Notes: generated by a model not told the origin, from the letters alone. A DNA stretch of 64,000 bases from Eucalyptus grandis (GCF_016545825.1 NC_052616.1:58115278-58179277), one strand, 5' to 3'. Counted from the stretch's first letter, positions 48,780 to 60,878 are shown. Numbers and translations: made by a program.

Positions 48780-49524
48780 GTTTCGACATTGAATGGGAAA
48801 CTTTTATGATTGCTCCACAAGATGAGGATGAGCCAAGAAATATTAATGAGGCTCTGAATTGCCCTAGTAAGGAAAAATGGATTTATGCAATGAAAGAGGA
48901 GATGGAGTCAATGAAATCAAACCAAGTCTAGGAACTGGTTGATCTTCCAAAAGGGACGCTTGAGCTATTGGGAACAAGTGGGTTCTCAAAATAAAGCGAA
49001 AAGCTGATGGCTCGATAGAAAGGCATAAGGCTCGCCTTGTGGCGAATGGGTATAATCAACAGGAAGGAATAGATTATGAAGATACGTTTTCTCCTATAGT
49101 AAGATTTATCTCGATTCGCATTATTCTAGCAATAATGGCTAGTATGGATCTTGAGTTACATCAGATGGATGTAAAGACTGCTTTCCTCAATAGAGAATTA
49201 GAGGAAGAAACATATATGGAACAACATGCTGGTTTCATAGTGAAAGGCCAAGAAGAAAAGGTATGTCGACTTTTGAGGTTGATATATGGCCTTAAGCAGT
49301 CGTTAAGACAATGGTATATACGATTTCATAATGCCATAATGCCATATGATTTTACAATGATAGATGAGGATCATTGTATATATATCAAAAGATCCATAGA
49401 TCTATTTGTGATCATATCATTATATGTTGATGATATACCAATTGCCGGAAGCAATATGAAACTTGTCAATACTGTCAAGAGTTGGTTGTCTTCCAACTTT
49501 GAGATGAATGATATGGGATTGTAA
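48780..49524 (+). pseudogene. Copia reverse transcriptase, partial
   Basis: The main frame (49039-49524) contains ANGYNQQEGIDYEDTFSPIV, MDVKTAFLNRELEEE, LIYGLKQSLRQWY and the catalytic YVDDI. The upstream WVLKIKRKADGSIERHKARL segment is in a broken frame. It ends at NDMGL; the next segment of a normal reverse transcriptase is absent, indicating an internal deletion near 49520. Confidence 0.8.
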
Positions 49525-50283
49525 ACCCATAGACGCTCCTATTGCAAAAGGTGAAGGATTGAGCCATAGACTGTGTCCAAAGACTCCACAAGAGAAGGAA
49601 CAAACGAAATATGTTCTTTATGCTAGTGCTATTGGGAGCTTGATGTACGCTATGATGTGTACAAGACCTGACATATGTTATGCAGTTGGAATGGTAAGTA
49701 GATACCAATCCAATCCAGGTCAAGCACATTGGAAAGCCGTTAAATGAATATTAAGGTATCTAAAGGGGATTGCTGATTATACGTTGAGTTATTATGGAAA
49801 GGATCTGCAACTCAAAGGCTATTCTGATGCTAATTGGAGAGGAGATTTAGATGAAAGAAAATCTACCTCACGGGTTTGTTTTATTACCGAATAATGGCAC
49901 CATATGTTGGAGCAGTAAGAAACAAAAGTGTATAGCCTTGTCCACGATGGAAACTGAGTTCGTGGCATTATCAACAGCAATAAAAGAAGATGTTTGGCTT
50001 AAGAGATTATTAGATCATTTATGTGTTATTTGAAGTGCTGCAGATTCATTGTTGGTTAACTGTGATAGCCAAGCAGCAAAAGCGTACACCAAAAATCCAA
50101 AATATCATGGCAAGACCAAATATATAGATACCAAGTATACTTTTGTCAAGGATATGATTGCATGAAAAGATGTAAACTTAGAGTACATACTACGCATAGA
50201 ATGGTAGCAGATCCTATGACAAAGCCAATACCTAGAGATGTGTTTTGTGGCCATATGAAATCTCTAGGATTGCGTAGAGGCTG
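49520..50283 (+). pseudogene. Copia connection/RNase H region, broken
   Basis: It carries ASAIGSLMYAMMCTRPDICY and GMVSRYQSNPGQAHWKAVK, a stop, then GYSDANWRGDLDERKSTS, an RNase H motif, and remnants of the C-terminal region to the TGA near 50283. Numerous stops are present. Confidence 0.75.
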
Positions 50284-51363
50284 ATGTACTGAATATTGTA
50301 ATTTCCCTAAGTGTTCACATTTATGAAATTTTGTTTTTCATTGATTAATGCCTATGAATCTTTGTTTGATCTTTATGCATATTAATACTCAGTGTATTAT
50401 TTTAAGTTGAGAAAGTATGTCGGACAAATAAAAGATTAGCCCACTCACACGGGTAATCGCCTCTATTTATTGTGTGATAAATAGAGATGAGACTGTATTT
50501 AAGCTTATTATCTAGGTGATAATCGAGAGCTCAAGCTCAAAATACGCATGTCGCCTTAACTAAGTGTTAAGATGAGGACATAATACTCATGATGTTCGAA
50601 AGTAAAATACCCCACATATTTTACTTTATCTGTCTAAGATGCCAGATGTGAGTTCTGATGAATTTTGTAAAAGAGTAGATACGTGAACTCAAGTTAGACA
50701 TTGGGTATGTCTGAACTGTCATCTGTACGGTATTGAAAAATGTAGACATACGCTCCATGGGAAAGGAGTTAATACCGTAATATGTATTTCATACTAATAA
50801 GACGACTATTAAGAGTGGCTAAAAGTTTGATCTCAACTTTTATGACGTGTAAGACTCTTGAGGAAAAGAGTTCCTCAAATTTTTTAGTGCCCTCATGACT
50901 TTTACTTATTCTCAAGGTTTCTATTTAGTGTTTGCTATCTTAGGATGTTGCCAATGGTCATGAGTTGATTCTATCTAATTGGACATTTCTAGAAAAGCAA
51001 GCTGAACTGAAATTGAGAGTTTGAAGGAAAGAGGAAGATCGATTTTGCAGAATCACATTGTAGTTTTGTATTAACTGGTCGACCAATTATGACTGTCTTT
51101 GTGATAATTATAATTGTGAATACAATATATATATATCATTGTTTAAAGGAGATCAAGAGAGATATAAATGTGATCGATCGATCTAGGGTACTGCATACTA
51201 AATCTACTCGGAGTGTGATGCCCATTATGAGCTGCTATATATTCCTAACAAATGTATAGCAACGAGTTCTCAAAGTATGCTGGTCGCACGGATTATTCAC
51301 TGGTATGAATGTTGAAGAGAGGTAAAGAGAATCCTGTTCAGCCCACCATGTGCGAGTGGGAGA
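50284..51363. other. Untranslated 3' region of the Copia element
   Basis: No open frame of note is present. It ends in the purine tract GTGGGAGA at 51356-51363, just before the 3' LTR. Confidence 0.6.
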
Positions 51364-51792
51364 TGATGGTTTTAATTGGTGATGGGCCTAAGGCCCGTCC
51401 GCCCATGATGGGCTCAAAAGGCCCGGCCCATGGGAATAGAGCCCGTGGATGGGGGAAGGTTTAAAAGGGAGGAGAGAGAGAGAGAGAGATGACACGGGTT
51501 GGAAACAGAAAACGAACGTACGTCTTTTCCCAATGCTCTCTCTCCCTCCAAAAAGAACAGTAAGCACAAGCCACGTTCTTCTTCCCTTCAAGGCGTCATC
51601 GGATCGAACAGCTCTCAGTTCCTCTTACTCTATCGACGTCGGTGTTTAATCTGTGGCTAACAAGGTACGCTCGAATCCGTGGTGTGCTTTACGATCGGTG
51701 ATACGTGTTTTTCCCGGGCTTCATCTTCCGCATTGATTTAGGGGTTCGATTTAGTGTCGAATCCGGTTTTCGGGGATCCGTTATTCTCAACA
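51364..51792 (+). repeat. 3' LTR of the Copia element
   Basis: A copy of 44580-45005 with scattered differences, a longer GA run and TTTAAAA in place of the TATA box. It ends CTCAACA directly before the second AAATC. Confidence 0.9.
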
Positions 51793-51901
51793 AAATCCGC
51801 ACCCAAAAGAACCTCCAACCTCCATAACCAAAGCCATTCCAATCCTCAAGCAATCCTCTCAAAACCATCGCATTAACACACTTGAAAAACACAAAAAATT
51901 A

Positions 51902-54122
51902 ACGGCCGCATTACAAGCTTCCACTCTCTTAGTTTCTTCTTCTTCTTCTTCCTCCTCTTTGGGTTGTTCTTCGAAGCAAATGATCACTGCTTTGATCCAA
52001 CTCACAAAGCCCTTGAAACTCAGCCTCATAAATGATCCAAGTGCTACGATCACGAAGAAGCTAGTCGAGGAATTGAGCACCAGGTATGGTTACACCTTCA
52101 CGGAGCCACTCCGATGGACGTCACCCGGAAAGATAGGGTTTTGGAACCGTGCCTATCGCCTACTTCTTCTATCGAAACGATGAAGAAATTCTATGTGATC
52201 TTGGAGGCTGTTGAAGATAGAGTGGAGATGCACAATAACATCAGCGAGCAGCGAGACAAGCGGAATAAGCTCTGTTGAACTCGGTCAACATGATGACTCT
52301 CACTGCCACCACCACGGCAACGATGGCTGCGGCTGCGCCAGCTCCATCGCTGAGATTATGCTCCGCTCTCTTGTTTACAGCAGCCACCAGCATGTCTCTC
52401 GTCATGAGCAATATCCAGCCCTCACAGCTGGCTGAAGAGCAACGCAATGCCTCGAGGTTGTTCAAGCAGCTCCGGAGCGAGATCAAGTCAATGCTTGCGC
52501 TCCAATCTCCGACTGAACCAGATGTGAAGGAGATGATGGAGAAGGTGATGGGCCTTGATTGGGCTTATCCACTGCCTCTACTCGGAGCGATGCTCGAGAA
52601 GTTCCCTGTGAAATTTGAGCCCGCCGCATGGTGGCCTAGGGTTTCCAACAACAGCCGCCAATCCAAAGGGCAGAAAACTTTTGCAAATACCGAGCCAAAC
52701 GGATGGAGCGAGGAGTTGGAATTGGAGATGAGAGCAATCGTCCAAGTCCTCAAGAGCAAAGACAAGAAAGATGTTGGAGAAATCTCTCTAGAGTGTTTTA
52801 AAGATGACAAAACGTTTCTATCGTCTAGTGCGGAAGGCATGCGGACCCTTGCCTTACGAAGACTTTCGGATCACCGAGACTCAAAGATACAAGACTCAAG
52901 ACTCAAGACTATTCTCATTGCAGTTTCTAATCCGGCGACGAAGGCGATCCGAGCTAAAGTGTTTGGTTAAGGATTTGGTCTTATCGACTAGAGAAGATCT
53001 CTTTGCTGGATTTGATATAACGGATTATTTATTCGAAATCAAGATCGTTTGAAGATCCGATGATTGTGAAATATTCTTGAAAGGTTCTATTCTTGGAAAC
53101 CAAGATCCGATTGTATGGGCGAACATGATTGATGGGCTATCGACATGTTCCTTTAATAGCTCGAATGATCTTCTTAATTGATTACGTCAACGGGAAGATT
53201 GGAAGAATTCCTTTAGTAAGTGCCAACGGGTATGATGGCATAAAGGAGTATAAAGGAAGACGTTCATTGTTCTAGTGTGTGCTCGATAGAGAAATTCCAG
53301 TACGAAGCTCCTTGATTATTAGTCGATTCATATTGAGCGAAATTGTACACGTAAAGAGAGTCTATACTTAGTGATACCTTGAGGGAGTGTGGTAGATCTT
53401 CTACACTGAGAAATCAAGGAAGAACAGTACTATAATATCTCTTTGTTCATAGTGGAATCCAGCCAGTGAGCTGTCAGTGCAGAAGAGTGGACGTAGGCTT
53501 GAAATAAGCTGAACCACTATAAATTTTGTGTTCAATTTTCTCTTCCCTACTCTCAGTCTTATTTTGATCGTTGTTTGTTTATTGATGAGAAAAATTGTCT
53601 CATTTCTATCAACTGTCTAGTATTGTGCAATTATCATAAGAAATTACACTTTATACCTATTCACCCCCCCTCTAGGTACTTATACTAGCCATATCAAAAG
53701 ACTACTTGACGCTCGGAAATCTAGCGCTAAAACTGAATAAGATGTTGGCGGTCTCGGGTCCCCTACTCACCGGGATCGCTGCAACCACATCGACCTATGG
53801 TGGCTCGATGGCCACAACTTTGGCAGCCATTGCCGGTGCGATGGCGGCAATCGTCAACGGCTTTGAGTACGGAGGTCATGTTGGTATGGTCGTGGAGATG
53901 TACAGACATTGCGCAGGGTTCTTCGAGCTCATGGGAGAGACGATCGAAGCAACGCTCGAAGAGAGAGACTATAGCAAGAGAGAGAACGGAGAGATGTTCG
54001 AGATGAAGGTGGCGATGAAGCTGGGGCGGAGATTGTCGGAGCTCCGAGATTTAGCAAGAAAATCAATGGCTTCTTGTATAGAAGGGACTGAGGTGGATGA
54101 GTTCGGAAGCAAGCTTTTCTGA
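51902..54122 (+). pseudogene. Copy F: At4g22030-like gene, start lost, two frameshifts, split by a solo LTR
   Basis: The leader resumes at 51793. The family ATG is ACG at 51902-51904. Compared with G, one base is missing near 52110 and another near 52271. The frame from 52275 covers MNSVNMMTLTATTT through KSKDKKD, where the solo LTR (52772-53696) interrupts it; coding resumes at 53702 and runs to 54122, ending EVDEFGSKLF. The promoter lies 7.2 kb away beyond the Copia element. The 53706-53880 part resembles the D/E clade (TSTYGGS) rather than A and C. It cannot encode a full protein. Confidence 0.9.
52772..53696 (+). mobile_element. Solo LTR (Copia-like) inside copy F, 925 bp
   Basis: It starts TGTTGGAGAAATC and ends CCATATCA, with AAAGA duplicated at 52767-52771 and 53697-53701. 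Copy G shows the empty site GAAAGACTACTTG. The end, with TTCACCCCCCC then TCTAGGTAC, is of a type known from plant Copia LTRs. No internal region remains, implying recombination between the two LTRs. Confidence 0.9.
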
Positions 54123-55066
54123 ACTCCTTTGTACAAAGATATTCAGTGCACATATAATACAAGTGTCAAACATGAACGCTTTCATCTTTTAATTCTTGGC
54201 ACATATAAATATAATTTGTGTGGCAGAGAAAGGAAAATGATCGAAGTATCGAAATTTTTGTTTCCCTTTTGATAATTGAAATCGATATATGCTTTAAGCT
54301 AGCGTGATACGGTACACTTTTTTCCACGATGTGGACGCAATCCAGTGGCTGAATTCTTGAATGTCTTCTGCCGAAAGCGGCTTTGAATTTTCTGATGGTG
54401 TTGACCTCATCGGCATCTCTTTGCCCTTTGTTTTTTAGCGTTGACTTTTTGCTTTGTTGTCCCCCCCCCCGGCCGAACAGCACTTTGAGCATACCTTAGT
54501 CCTTGATTACAGGGTTTAAGATGGCACGCGGAGTGGAGGTTGACCACATGCGTACCCCTACATAAACGGCTTTTGATACTATAACACGACATTTTTACAT
54601 GCTAGAATGTCCAATCTAAACATTAAGCTAATAAGTAGAGAAAAGGCCAAATGTATATAATGAACATATCAATCTCATTAATGATGTAGATTGCTTAGAA
54701 TCAGTTTTGCCCTCAAGGCATGTGTGTTCCTTAATGCTTGTGCTACTACTCCGTTCAAGCTCGAGCTCAGGCAATCCACTAGATTATATATGCTCCTAGT
54801 AACCTTTTGCCCCCTCGAACTATTACATACGTTACATAGATGAGCTCGTATTTTATTTAATTGCGAATATAAACTGACATAGTAGTAATTACCTTCGTAA
54901 TAATTAAGACGATCTCCCTTAGTCAGTCTGAACATACAGTGGAACAAGGACGAATTTGCAGAAAATTTGGTCATAAAATAAGTACGCAGTCTTTGTGGGT
55001 AAGGGGCCACGCTACATAACAAAGTTACCTAAAAGTAATTAATCTTAAATATATGAACAGCCAGAA

Positions 55067-55113
<47 letters not shown>

Positions 55114-56045
55114 TTTATATATTTATATATAAACATGCACGTGTACGCGCACGTGTGTTGCCCCTCACGTGTTCATCATCAAGAGATCTCGAATATTCGA
55201 GGTTTAAGGCTGAAATTAGATGACATAGCATGTCATCTCTGACTGGAGCGTCGTCGTTTTCCAGGCCTTTTTGCATTTTGCATCCTGTCTCTCCCATTCC
55301 CATAAGATTCAACGGCGCACTGCTTCGGTGTTTTCTTAAAGTTCACATTTTGCATGATTCTTTGACCATAGGAAAGTATACCTCTCGCCACGCGGGAGGA
55401 ATTTTGAAGGATCTTTGAGGAACGGATCTCTTGATGACCTTTGGATGACAAGAGGGCCGATCTCACCCTTTTGATCGTAGAGTCCTTAGATTTTTGTATG
55501 TTGCGACATTTTATGTAGAGGTTATGAAAAGTTACTGTGAAATTACGGTCAATTAAAGATCCGAGAATTCCTTTCTTGAGAGATTTTGTATGGAAGTTAT
55601 GAAAAGTTATCAGAAATTATGTCTGGTCGAGATCCGGGGATTCCTTTCTCGAGAGAATTTGTATAGAAGTTATGAAAAGTCTCTCTCGCTAGTATACCGG
55701 CGATGCATCAAGGGTAGGCAAAAAGGAGCATCTTAACAACGGTCATCTAATGCTTATCAACTCTTTCAAAAAGTTTTATGTTCACGGAAAAAACCATCTT
55801 CTTTTTATAATAAAATAATAGTCCCATATGTTCTAGTACCAAAATTAACATGCCTCCAAAGATGAATCCACGTGGAATTTGAGTGAATAATTTTCAATTT
55901 AGTCAAAAATCGAAGTTAAACCAAAGTGAGCAATTTAAGCTCCTTTTCTTTGTTACAAGAATCAAGGAATGAAAGAATCATGTTAATGAGCCTAACTTGT
56001 ACATGTTACATTATGTACTCCACTAATCTTGCTCAAAAGAGAGTT
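54123..56045. other. Spacer between convergent F and E
   Basis: Collinear with the A/B and C/D spacers. It contains a (TA)n run at about 55070-55110 that replaces part of the shared sequence, and the tandem repeat at about 55495-55680. No gene is seen. Confidence 0.6.
55070..55110. repeat. (AT)n microsatellite
   Basis: About 20 AT units, absent from the equivalent places in the other spacers. Confidence 0.95.
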
Positions 56046-57334
56046 TCAGAAAAGCTTGCTTCCGAACTCGTCCACCTCAGTCCCTTGTAGACAAGAAGCC
56101 ATTGATTTTCTTGCCAGGTCTCGAAGCTGCGACAAGCTCCGCCCCAGCTTCATCGCCACCTTCATCTCGAACATCTCTGCCTTCTCTCGCTTATCGTAGT
56201 CTCTCTCCTCGAGCGTCGCTTCGATCGTCTCTTCCATGAGCTTGAAGAACCCCGCGTTGTTTCTGTACATCTCAACGACCATGCCGACTTGTGCTCCATG
56301 CTCGAAGCCATTGATGATTGCCGCCATGGCACCAGCAATGGCTGCCACTGTTGTGGCTGTCGAGCCACCATAGGTCGAGGTGGCTGCGGCGATCCCAGTG
56401 AGTAGGGGACCCAAAACCGCCAACGTCTTATTCAATTTTAGAGCTAAATTTCCGAGCCTCAAGTAGTCTTTCTTGTCTTTGCTCTTGAGGACTTGGACGA
56501 TTGCTCTCATCTCCACTGCCAGCTCCTCGCTCCATCCGTTTCGCTCAGTGTTCGTGAAGGTTTTGTGCCCTTGGGATTGGCGGTGGTGGCCGGAAACCAT
56601 TGGCCACCACACAGCGGGCTCAAATTTCGCAGGGAACTTCTCGATCATCTTTCCAAGCAGAGCCAGCGGAAAAGCTCTATCAAGCGCCAGCACCTTCTCC
56701 ATCGTCTCCTTAACGTCTGACTCAGTCGGAGATTGCTGCACGAGCATCGACTTTATCTCGCTCTGAAGCTGCTTGAACAACCTCGAGGCATTGCGTTGCT
56801 CTTCAGCCAGCTGCGAGGGCTGGATTTTGCTCATCACGAGCGACATCCCGGTGGCGGCAGTAAATAAGAGAGCAGAGCATGCTTTCAGTGATGGAGCCGG
56901 CACAGCCGCAGCCATGGCCGCCGTGGTGGTGGCAGTGAGGGTCATCATGTTGACCGAGTTCAATAGGAGCTTGTTCCAGTTGTCCCGCTGCTTGCCGATG
57001 TTATCGTGCATCTCCACTCTATCTTCAACAGCCTCCAGGATCGCATAGAGCTTCGTGGTTGTTTCGACAGAAGAAGTAGGCGATCGGCTAGGGGAACGGC
57101 GCCGCTCAGAAGGACTAACTTTCTCCACGACCTCCATTTGCAAGGGCTCCGTGATGGTGTAACCGTTCCTGTTGCTGAACTCCTCCACCAGCTTCCGCGT
57201 CATCGCCGAGCTCGCATCAGAGAGGCGGAGTTTAGGAGCTTCGGGACATGGATTGAAGCGGAGACCCTTCTCTTCGAAGGAGAACCCGAAGAGGAAGAAG
57301 GGATCAAGAGTGAGGAAGCTTGCAAAGCGGCCAT
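56046..57334 (-). pseudogene. Copy E: At4g22030-like gene with an early 1-bp deletion; downstream 385-aa frame open
   Basis: The original ATG is at 57334. One G is missing at about 57234-57237 relative to copy D (TTTAGGGAGC to TTTAGGAGC), so the first frame stops with TGA at 57202-57200 after 44 codons. That TGA overlaps an ATG at 57203 (ATGA) that opens the normal family frame to 56046, giving a 385-aa protein starting MTRKLVEEFSNRNGY. This would lack the transit-like N-terminus but keep VEDRVEMHDNIGKQRDNW, the hydrophobic segments, WWP and the end. Apart from the indels it is nearly identical to copy D. Function is uncertain. Confidence 0.85.
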
Positions 57335-57437
57335 CAATGGAGGCGATCTGTCTTGTGTCGTGGGTTTCGAGAGGGTTTGGTTGAGAATCTGGAGTGGGTT
57401 TGGTTATGGATGTTGGAGGTTCCCATCTCGGTTTGCA

Positions 57438-57527
57438 CTTATATAAGCTGGAGCGAGGGACGTGAAAGCGAGGGAGAAGAGGTCGTAAGCTGCGGAAAGC
57501 GTTGACTGGGGAACGCAGGGGTTTGAC
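57438..57527 (-). promoter_or_regulatory. Promoter of copy E: TATA region and W-box cores
   Basis: CTTATATAAG is at 57438-57447 and TTGACT cores are at 57502-57507 and 57522-57527. The layout matches B and D. Confidence 0.6.
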
Positions 57528-57779
57528 TCACAGCTCCGTAGTTTGACGCGTTCGTGGGGACTTTTTCAATATTGCATATTAGGGTTCAGCTTCAACCGTC
57601 AAGTTCAACGGCCCCGCTTTTAGCCCATTCAAAGGCTCGTTGTCAAGCAGTTTGCCCGGGTCTAGGCCAGGGTCTGATCTCTTCTTGCTCTTGCATAAAA
57701 TCACAAGAACCATGACCCCACCTTGCACATGTTTGACCTAAACCCAAAGATTAGTAAATATTCAAACGCCCGATTAATT

Positions 57780-58082
57780 TTTAAAAATATTAATTAATTT
57801 CTTGGATTTTTTTTTTTAAATTGTGCTTAAGTTCTTGGAAGCAAATGTCAAATTGTTATTTGCATTTTCTTTATTCCAATTGTGCTCTTATGATGCATGG
57901 ATTTCTATATCCTTAGCCTAGTTAGGAATTGAATCCTAGGACTCGCAATTGGTATAAAATGCTATATAAATGCTTTATTTGAAGTTTAAACAAAATTAGG
58001 TACCAATAGGGCATTAGTTGGTGTGATCAAATCCCCAATTCTAATTTCTCTTGTTACGTAGGAGTAAAATATTTCTCTTAGT
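57780..58082. other. First part of a duplicated upstream block
   Basis: Collinear with about 60005-60295 upstream of copy G (shared TTGGAAGCAAATGNCAAATT and GAATTGAATCCTAGGAC-type segments). It is interrupted by the LINE at 58083 and resumes at 59322. Confidence 0.65.
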
Positions 58083-59307
58083 CTCCGACAAGGAAGCGCT
58101 TTGGTGTAGATGGGTCCATTCCACGTTCTTAAAAAACAAGAATTTTTGGGTTGCTAGGAAGCCAACTTCTGGCTCCTGGGCCTGGAAGAGCTTGTTGACC
58201 CTAAGAAGGAATTTCAGGATGGCCTTCGTCTGGAAAATTGGCGATGGCCAAACAACCTCTCTACGTGGTTTGACAAGCTGGCATCCTAGAGGGCCCTTGA
58301 ACTGTTCTTTTCAGACTCTCTTATCTATAGTTCGGGGCTCTCTAGACAAGCTTGTGTTCTGACCTCTTCTCGAGATGCTGGCCAAGCTCTTAGATTGGTG
58401 CTTCAATCGTGGGGGCAACCTCTTCCGACCACGACGAATGACCCGGATCGTTGCTGTTGGCGAGGAAGCTCTTCGGGCCAATTCACTATGGCATCGGCGT
58501 GGAACTTCATCGGGAAGAAGAGGACGCGGGTCCACTGGTACTCCTTTGTATGGGACAACGCCATAGTGCCTCGATATCAACTTAATCTTTGGCTCATGGC
58601 CAGACGTAGGCTTCCAACCCAGGACCTCCTTTTGGCCTATGGTATTATTGGAAATGCTACCTGTGCATTTTGCAAGAATGTGCCACGACTCTCTTGACCA
58701 CTTGTTTTTGACTGCTTTGTGTCACGGCTAGCGTTGCCTTCTTTTGGGCGTCCGGATGCAATTTACCACAGGCGCAACGAGAGGTTGGGGGGGAGAATTT
58801 CAGGTGGGCAACTACCTATTTGATGGGGAAAGATTTCTATAAGTGCATAGCCCGTTTTTCATTTGGCGCGTTGTGTCATATCATTTGGAAGAATAGGAAT
58901 GCCATCATCTTTAGAGACCAGCCTCTCTCTATTCCGGCCATTAAAACCACATCTTTAAAGTGGTTCGCGACAAGGCTATCACCTTCGGGAACGTCGAAGA
59001 CAATTTCAGAAACGAAGGCTGCAGAGAAGTTGGAGTCTAGACCCGATTATTTTCAATGGGGACCCTTAGGTCCTAGATCGGCGATGGCCTCCTCTTTGTT
59101 TTTTGTCTCGCTTGATAGCTGGTCGAGCTAGCCGTGCTTAGTTTGGCCTTGTTGTTGTTGTTGTTGTGCCGCCTCTGCGGCTTTTTGCATCTCGTCACCC
59201 TTCCACTTCTTTTGGTACTACATTTGGAGTGCAAGTTACTGGTGACGAGATCTTTTTGTACATTTGGCTTTTCTTAATATATATCTTACCTTTACCAAAA
59301 AAAATAT
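58083..59307 (+). mobile_element. 5'-truncated LINE (L1-type) fragment
   Basis: A 14-bp duplication, ATATTTCTCTTAGT, lies at 58069-58082 and 59308-59321, and the empty site is at about 60289-60302. The insert encodes the C-terminal part of LINE ORF2 in several frames: a WCRWVHSTFLKNKNFW-like segment, WKIGDGQTTSLRG, the zinc-binding VWDNAIVPRYQLNLWLMARR with CAFCKN, and later IIWKNRNAIIF. It ends in TTG repeats and an A-rich tail (about 59296-59307). Reverse transcriptase proper is missing, as expected for 5' truncation. Confidence 0.85.
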
Positions 59308-59321
59308 ATATTTCTCTTAGT

Positions 59322-60000
59322 ATTTTACTTGAGTTTCTAATTAACCCATCACAAATCAATTAGTGGTGAATCCTAATTGAAATTGACTTGCAGGTTAATA
59401 ATTTGGAAACAAGTCGCAAATTGGTGAATTTGAGATATCGCACTAAGCCTAGACTTAGCCAGCCATTAGTCTCCATGCACCCACAAGAGGGCTCACAGGA
59501 GGTCATGACATCATGACAAGGTATCAACCACTCTTCATTCACAAGCTGGGAGTTCGAATTCCTAACCTGACTATCTTGAACAATTTGTTGCTCTAGAGAA
59601 TGCCTTTTTTTTTTCTTTTTTTCTTTTTTGGTAAAGGGTAAGAATATATAGCTTGAACCAACCATTACAAAAGATCTGACACTACAAAACTTGCACTCAA
59701 CAAAACAACAAGATAGTCAAAATGAGTGGAAGGGAGCCGAATGCAAAAGAGGACCGCAAGAGCAGGCTGAGGAAGCGGAAACAACCAAAACAATGGTCAA
59801 AGGAAAGGGAAAGCAGTGGGAGGCCATAGAAGGCCACAGAAGGACCGCATGCCTTTTTGCTCACGCTTGGCAAAGACATTGACTTGGTTTTGGGTGAACC
59901 GGTCGTTTCGTCACGCTTGGCGAGTTCTTGATTGTGACAGAACATGCTTGTCTTAAATTAATTAATTGCCTTATTTTACTGCATTTCAGATAAATAGAAA
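59322..60000. other. Second part of the duplicated upstream block
   Basis: Collinear with 60303-60690, including the AAGCTGGGAGTTCGA segment and GCTCACGCTTGGC, but it does not continue into a TATA box or gene. It is interrupted by the fragment at 59610-59848. Confidence 0.65.
59610..59848 (-). mobile_element. Antisense, severely truncated LINE fragment
   Basis: ATGCCTTTTT occurs at 59600-59609 and 59849-59858, and the copy at 60582 has the uninterrupted site. On the minus strand the fragment ends TATATATTCTTACCCTTTACC plus an A-rich tail, close to the tail of the LINE at 58083-59307, so it is probably the same family inserted in the other orientation. Confidence 0.7.
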
Positions 60001-60374
60001 AATTTTAAATAATATATTTATTAATTTCTTGGATTTTCTTTTATAAAATTTGTGCATTAATTCTTGGAAGCAAATGCCAAATTGTTATTTGCATTTTCTT
60101 TCTTCCAATTGTGCCCTTATGATGCATGGATTTCCTTAGCCTAGCTAGGAATTGAATCCTAGGACACGCGATTGATATAAAATGCTACATAAATGGTTTA
60201 TTTGAAGTTTAAATAAGATTAAGTACTGAAAGAGCATTAGTAAATGTGATCAAGTCCCCAATCCTAATTTCTCTAGTTACGCATGAATAAAATATTTCCC
60301 TAGTATTTTACTTAGGTTTCTAATTGACCTACTACAAATTGATTGGTGATTAATCTAAATAAAATTAATTTGCA

Positions 60375-60758
60375 GATTAAAAACTTGGACCATAAAGTCG
60401 CAAATTGGTGAACATGGGAGAACCCGCGCTATGCCTAGACTTAGCCAGCCATTAGTCTCTGCACCCCCGCAGGAGGGCTTAGAGGAGGCCGTGACAAGGT
60501 ATCCACCAATCTTCATTCACAAGCTGGGAGTTCGATTTCCTGACATGACCGTTCGTCTTGAACGTTTTGTTGCTCTAGAGCATGCCTTTTTGCTCACGCT
60601 TGGCGAAGACTTTTGACTTGTTTTGGGTGAACTGGACGTTTCGTCGCGCTTGGCGAGGACTTCTTGATTTGTAACAAAACATGCCTGCCTTGAAAAGAAG
60701 ACAAATTACAAAAGGCCTCTTCATTTTACATCGCGCACGCGGACTTCGCATTATAAAT
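60375..60758 (+). promoter_or_regulatory. Promoter region of copy G
   Basis: Collinear with 44190-44579. CGCGCACGCG (60732-60741) is followed after 10 bp by TATAAAT (60752-60758); one G present in the A/C/F gap is missing here. The leader to the ATG is about 120 bp from the TATA box. Confidence 0.7.
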
Positions 60759-60878
60759 CCGTACCCGAAAAGAACCTCCAATCTCCATAACCAAAGCCAT
60801 TCCAATCCTCAAGCAATCCTCTCAAAACCATCGCATTTACACACTTGAAAAAATCAAAAATAAAAATAAAAATAAAAA

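Larger units (their letters stand above)
44580..51792 (+). mobile_element. Ty1/copia LTR retrotransposon, 7.2 kb, degenerate coding
   Basis: Flanking AAATC duplications (44575-44579, 51793-51797) bound two LTRs of about 427 bp that begin TGATGG and end CTCAACA. An initiator-Met-type primer site follows the left LTR, and a polypurine tract (GTGGGAGA) precedes the right LTR. Between them gag, zinc knuckle, protease, integrase, reverse transcriptase and RNase H occur in Copia order, broken by many stops and deletions. By eye the LTRs differ at about 17 positions, so the insertion is not very recent. Protein segments suggest a Tork-like lineage. Confidence 0.9.
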
